DNA of 64,000 nt from Limnanthes douglasii subsp. nivea. Its lineage: Eukaryota; Streptophyta; Magnoliopsida; Brassicales; Limnanthaceae. The DNA lies in the NCBI GenBank assembly GCA_036936605.1, contig JAUPFV010000005.1:191454958-191518957 (forward strand), given 5' to 3'. The notes beneath the pieces were generated by a model. The model did not search any database. It saw only the letters and a program-made list of their open reading frames with translations, and was not told the origin of the DNA. Each line of letters opens with the position of its first letter. The first letter of the stretch is position 1. Positions 58,639 to 64,000 of this stretch are shown here, piece after piece. The translations under genes and the position numbers were made by a program.

Positions 58639-60030
58639 TAAAAAAATATATTGAAGTGTTTGTAGATGATGGGAACTATTTGAATGCCTAACCATGTGAT
58701 TAATAGTTACAAATTTCGAATTAATTTTTTTAAAGGGTTGTCGGTCCGGTAAAGAGAAAAGGCATACCAGTGCTTGATTAAATGATATTTATTCCTATTT
58801 TATGTTATTTTGTACTAATTTAATTTTTAGTTTTAATTAATAATGAATTAAATATTCATATTTTTATTTATTTTTGTATTTATTAATAAATTGATAGAAA
58901 AAAAGCAAAAAAAATGCTAAATTGTAAAAAAGAAGTACAATGGAAGAAAATAATTAAAGATACAAATTTAAAAATAAATAAAAGAAGAATAATAAAAGAC
59001 AAAGAAAAGATACAAAGAAAATATTTGGAATTAAATACCGAAGTAAAGAAGAAGATATTTGGTCTTCTAAGAATAAATTATAATATTTTATTGTTTAAAC
59101 TTTAAAATAGAATAATTTTTATTTTATTTTATTTGATGAGAATTATGATTTTATTTTTAGAAAATAAGGTTTGAGAAGAAAAATCCTTAACATTTCCTAT
59201 AAATAAAACCTTTACGCTACAAACATAAAAGAACAAGATACGAGTGAAAAAAGTCGATAGTTTTTTCTTATAGCTTTTTTTTTTCTGGTTTTATTATTAG
59301 AATCACGTTGATTAGGAGCTAAACTTTTCGTGTTTGGGGTTATTAAACCTCTGAAGATATAATTTATAATGTAATATATATTTTCAAATCAATTTAGTTT
59401 TTCTTTTATTCTTTAGTATTAATATTAATTATAATGCTTTCAATTTTCTACATGATTAATTGATTGATCTTAGATTTTTGATGAGATCGATAGATAATTA
59501 ATATATACTTATGAACTATATCAATACCAGTGAGGTGAATGAGTAGTCTAGTATAGACATGATGCATGATGCAGTAAAGTGTTAGACTTATTAAAGAGAG
59601 CTCAAGAAGTTTTTAAATTTGAAAAGACAATGAAGTAATTTAGTGAGGTGTTAGACTTATTAAAGAGAGCTCAAGAAGTTTTTAAATTTGAAAAGACAAT
59701 GAAGTAATTTAGTGAGTCATAAATTACTCATTAAGGTCTATAATCGTCTCTACTTTTGTGTGTGTATTAAACTCTCCATACACCCAATAGCTAGGTTTTG
59801 TGAATATAAAAAAGAGAGTCACAAAGTATTTTCTAATAAAATTGATATGCAGTAGATCCGTATATGTAGGCATAGTTTGCTGAAACCGTTAACAGTTTGT
59901 GTGTTTGATATTACTGTTGTTTTATTATATTTTTATTGATCTATTGCAGGAAAATTGTGTATTTTCCTAACAACATATTTTTATTATTTGTATTTCACTA
60001 ATTTGATTACAAGATCATTTCCGTCAGACC
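58639..60030. other. AT-rich sequence before the last Copia element
   Basis: A Lys-rich frame at 58914-59105 comes from A-rich sequence and has no domain. The last part may contain the 5' LTR of the following Copia element (TTGCAGGAAAATTGTGTATT near 59945), but no partner LTR is inside the window to confirm it. Confidence 0.3.
59579..59716. repeat. Perfect tandem duplication, two 69-bp units
   Basis: GTGTTAGACTTATTAAAGAG at 59579 recurs at 59648. By eye the two 69-bp units are identical through AAGTAATTTAGTGAG, so the duplication is very recent. Confidence 0.93.
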
Positions 60031-60039
60031 CCTAATAAC

Positions 60040-63000
60040 TGGTATCGGATCATCATGTTTGGTAATGATAAAAAAAATCAGATTTGAGTGGGATAAATGG
60101 CTATAGACGAAGGAAATGTGAGACTCGAAAAGTTCAATGGTGTAGACTTTAGATTGTGGAAGATGCAAATTGAAGATTATCTGTACTAGAATTTTTTTTA
60201 TCAACCCCTCTCAGAAAAGAAGCGAGAGAGTATGAAAGATGAAGAATGGATCCTTCTTGATAGACAAACCCTTAAAGTTATCCGGTTGACACTATCCCGC
60301 AATGTTTCTTTCATAATCATAAAGTAAACAACCACGACGGATCTTATAAAGGCTCTCTCCAATATATATGAGAAGCCATCGCCGTCCAATAAAGTTTACT
60401 TAACGAGGCATTTATTCATTTTACGAATGATGAAAGGTGCATTTGTAGCTCAATATCTCAATGAACTTAATACAATCAAGACCCAGTTGAGTTCAATTGA
60501 AATTAATTTTGATGAAGAAATAAAAGCATTAATATTATTGTCTTTCCTACCAGATAGTTGGAATGTTATTGTCACAGTTGTAAGTAGCTCATCAGGAAGC
60601 AATAAGTTGAAATTTGATGATTTTTGTGACCTAATTCTTAGTGAAAAGAATCGAATGAGAGAATCAGGTAAGCCATCAATTTCCTTAGTCTTACATACAC
60701 AGTCGAGATGAAGAAAGTCAACTAGAGGGTATAGATGCATTAAATCGAACTACCGAGGTAAATCAAGAGAAATGAGGTCCAAGTCCAGGAATCCAATAAA
60801 TTTCCAAAGGTCAAGAAACATCGAGTGTTGGAACTGTGAGAAAATCTTGCACTATATAAATCAGTGCAAGAGAGAAGCAAAAGACCAGAAGAAGATATAG
60901 GAAAATATCATTCCAAAAGGAGACGATGTGTTAATATGTTCCTTAGAAATCAGGGAACAATTTTGGATGTTAGACTCTAGAGCATCATTCCATGTTACTT
61001 TTAAGAAAGAATTCTTCAAGAAATATATCCATGGTAACGTTGAAAATGTATATCTTGGTGATGATCAACCTTGCGATATTATTGGTAAGGTACTGTGAAG
61101 ATTAATTTGAGTGGGTTTATCTGAGAACTGAAAGATGTCAGACATATCCCTGATCTGAGAAAGAACTTAATCTCCATAAAGAAGCTGACTAGAAAAGTCT
61201 AGACTACAATCTTCCGTGGTAGTAATTGGAAGATTCAAGGGAGCCAAAATAGTTACTTGTGGAAAGAAGATTGATACTCTTTATAAGACAGTAAAGACGA
61301 GCTGTTGAACTGGAATAGCAATAGGAAACGAAAATCCAAATATGTGGTATCAGAGGATTGGCCATATGAGTGAGAAAGGTATGAAAATTATATACTCGAA
61401 GAGGAAGATTCCAGGTCTTAAGTCAATCGATATAGCCATGTGCGAAGATTGCATAGTTGGAAAACAGAAAAAGGTTAGTTTTCAGACGAGTGACATAAAC
61501 CCAAAGAAAGGTTGAAGCTTATTCACTCTGACGTTTGGGGGCAACAACTGTTACATTTATATGAGCGAAACATGACTTTGACTTTTATCGATGATCATTC
61601 TCGAAAGATATGAGTTTATTTTCTAAAGTATAACTCTGAAGTGTTTGATGTTTTTAGGAGATGAAAATCTATGTTTGAGAATGAGATACATCCGAAAATT
61701 AAAAATATCAAAACCAATAATGGTGGTGAATATAAGGACACCAGAGTCAAGAAGTTTTGCTATGAGCACATTATCAGGACGAAGAGAACCATGCCAGGTA
61801 TGCCTCAACACAATGGTATTGCCGAACGTATGAACGTAACGTTGATAGAAAAAGCCAAAAACATTAATATACAATCAATTTTACAGAAGTAGTTCTAGGC
61901 GGAAACAATCAACACATGGGGTTACCTAGTTAACCGAGGCTTATCGGTTCCCTTAGAACATAAAATACCTGAGTAGGTATGGAGTGGTAATGAGATAACA
62001 TTATCACATATAAGAGTTTTTGGCTATATAGTATATGTTCATATAAGTGATCAAGACACGAAAAAGCTTGATCCTAAATCAAAGAAATATTTCTTGATCG
62101 GCTATGGACAAGATGAGTCTGGTTATCGTGTTTGGGATGAAGAAAATAGAAAGATGATACAAAGCAGAGACGTGATCTTCAATGAAAAACTGATATACAA
62201 GGACATACATAAAACCAAATCTAATGAATCAAAACCATAAATGTTAGTATTTGTAGATATTGAGAGGGTCCCAAATAGTCAAGAAATAAAACCAATCAGA
62301 TTAGCTCCTCAGTAGGAAGAACCAGTTGGACAAACCGTTCGGCAACTGTCCGACGCCCTACAGTCGACCGAGGCAGTTTTTTTTAGAAGATTTTTCTGAC
62401 TTGATGTGCCCAACATGAGATACTTGAACTATCAGTTGCTGACCGATGGATGTGAGCCTGAATGTTATGATGAAGCGTGTCAGACCAATGATGCTAGCAA
62501 GTGGGAGCTTGCCATGAAAAATGAGAAGGATTATTTAATCTCAAATGAGACATGGGAACTAGCTGAGTTACCCATGGGTAAGAATGGACTTCATAACAAA
62601 TGGGTGTATCGGGTGAAAGATGAACATGTCAGCTCTAAAAGATATAAAGCCTGACTAGTTGTTAAATGGTTTCAACAAAATGAAGGAATTTATTACACTG
62701 ATATTTTTACTTCAGTTTTGAAGCTCAATAATATTAGATTAGTGTTGAGTATTATTGCCATTGAAGACCTTTATCTTGAACAGTTAGACATAGATATTGC
62801 GTTTCTTTACGGGGACTTGGATGAGGAGATATACATGTATCAACCAGAAGGTTTCTTAAAAGAAGGGAAATAAAACATGGTATGTAGACTTAAGAAACGT
62901 TTGTATGGTCTAAAATAAGCTCGAAGGCAGTGGTACAAGAAATTTGACGGTTTTATGCACAAATAGAGTTTTCAAAAGTGTAATTTTGACCACTGTTTCT

Positions 63001-64000
63001 ATTTCAAAAGATATAAGTCCAGTCATATTATTTCGCTACTCTATGTTGATAATATATTAGTAGCAGGTTCAGATATAGATGATATTGGAAGATTAAAACA
63101 TCATTTGTTAAAAGAATTTTTCATGAAGGACTTGGGTCCGACGAAGATCCTTGGAATGAAATCACAGTAGATAAGCATAAAATTTGTTTACAGTTATCTC
63201 AATAAGAGTACATCGATCATATTTTACATAGATTTAACATGAGCGATGCCAAGCCAATTAATACACCATTGACAGGTCACTTTCGTTTATACAATAATCA
63301 ATCCCCTTAGACAGAGGAAGATAAAGACTTTATGGTTTAGGTTCCTTACACCTCAGCTATTGGGATTTTGATGTAACTTTGACAACCAACTAACAATCGT
63401 AGTTCCAACAGTAAATATATAACCAGTTGTGTTTTTCCGGTGATCAACTTCACCTCCATAATTTGCATCTACATAGCTTTGTACCTTTAACTCACTTTTA
63501 CTAAAGTACAAACATTTTCTTGTGGTGCATAGTAGGTACCTTAAAATCCACTTGACCGTTTCCCAATGAAGTTTCCAAGGAATTGACATAAACCTGCTCA
63601 CAACTCTCACTGCATGACTGAGTATGTAGCAGTGACCGAAGCCAATAAAGAGATGATATGGATTCAAGGTTTATTAACCGAGCTGGGATTAAAACAGAAG
63701 AATAACATTCTATATTGTGATAGTCAGAGTGCAATTCAGTTGAAAAAAATTCAACATTTCATTCGCGAACCAATCATATCAGTCTTTGTTATCATTTCAT
63801 CAAATTTTTATTAGAAGATAAGGTGCTAATATTGGAAAGGATCCAAGGAACAAAAATCTAGCTGATATGTTAAAAAATAAAGTAGCCATTGAAAAACTAA
63901 AATTGTGTCCAGCTTCAGCTAGTTTGAAAGAGTAACAAAACAAGAAAGATCTGTTGTATAGATCAAGGTGTGAAAAAGGTTGAAACCAGTCTTCAAGTGG
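60040..64000 (+). mobile_element. Copia retrotransposon internal region, decayed and rearranged
   Basis: A primer-binding-like TGGTATCGGATC sits at 60040-60051. Then, with many stops and shifts: gag (LEKFNGVDFRLWKMQIEDYL near 60126; 60427-60711 intact stretch with SSSSGSNKLKFDDF), CCHC knuckle (CWNCEKILHYINQC, near 60830), protease (WMLDSRASFHV; Gly of the usual DSGAS is Arg), GAG-pre-integrase (MWYQRIGHMSEKGMKI), integrase (NNGGEYKDTRVKKFC, QHNGIAERMN), RT (62480-63160, LLYVDNILVAGSDIDDI) and RNase H. The pol end is at about 63933 (TAA). The 3' LTR is beyond the window. A 245-bp part of the RNase H region is inverted. Confidence 0.88.
63371..63615 (-). other. Inverted segment inside the Copia RNase H region
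   Basis: Left of 63371 and right of 63615 the pol sequence reads on the plus strand (TSAIGILM; then TEYVAVTEANKEMIWIQGLL). Between them the same polyprotein reads on the minus strand (HAVRVVSRFMSIPWKLHWET through VQSYVDANYGGEVDHRKNTT to IVSWLSKLHQ). The inverted part is just the stretch missing from the plus-strand order, apart from about a dozen residues lost at the left joint. It is a small simple inversion. Confidence 0.88.

Noticed and set aside
58914..59105. Lys/Ile-rich 63-codon frame
   Set aside because: Result of an A-rich strand; no domain, start context or neighbour supports a gene.

Overview
The window is AT-rich nuclear DNA from a flowering plant, probably a dicot. The support is spliced genes of plant type (RER1, RHD3) and plant transposon families: Copia and Gypsy LTR elements, TRIM-like elements, plant LINEs with a C-terminal RNase H, hAT, a pogo/Lemi-like element and a tRNA-derived SINE. 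The species cannot be named. There are no CRISPR arrays, operons or prokaryotic features.

Host genes. The left edge (533-883, +) holds the last two coding exons of RER1, the Golgi receptor that retrieves ER membrane proteins. From 24732 down to 12626 (-) runs an RHD3/SEY1/atlastin-type ER-fusion GTPase. I reconstructed 18 exons; every splice phase agrees, and about 612 codons read through without a stop. Its first exon or exons and its membrane-hairpin exon were not found. Its introns hold a 4.6-kb Copia element, a Copia deletion derivative, an older Copia remnant and, near the 5' end, a rearranged TRIM-like cluster.

Repeat landscape. 3.9-11.5 kb: a small hAT-like repeat, a foldback MULE-like element and a 5'-truncated LINE with an 18-bp target duplication. 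24.8-29.6 kb: the TRIM-like cluster, a minisatellite and a 3.2-kb non-autonomous hAT. 29.7-32.5 kb: decayed Copia and Tat-type Gypsy sequence, the latter split by a solo LTR. 34.1-38.4 kb: a 4.2-kb hAT with exact 8-bp target duplications and a transposase broken by one nonsense codon. 39.7-43.3 kb: a Copia RT fossil, a pogo/Lemi-like element that has lost its catalytic domain, a SINE, and nested tandem duplications. 44.2-49.5 kb: a full-structure LINE without its RT catalytic core. 49.6-64 kb: a MITE-like element, minus-strand Copia and Gypsy fossils, a second SINE copy, and a Copia element with a piece of its RNase H inverted.

I found no convincing new functional system. The items most worth checking are the RHD3-like gene with its missing C terminus, the head-to-head TRIM-like structure with two opposed primer-binding sites, the pogo-derived DNA-binding remnant, the SINE family, and the small inversion in the last Copia element. 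All calls come from reading the sequence and from knowledge of the families. No search was run.
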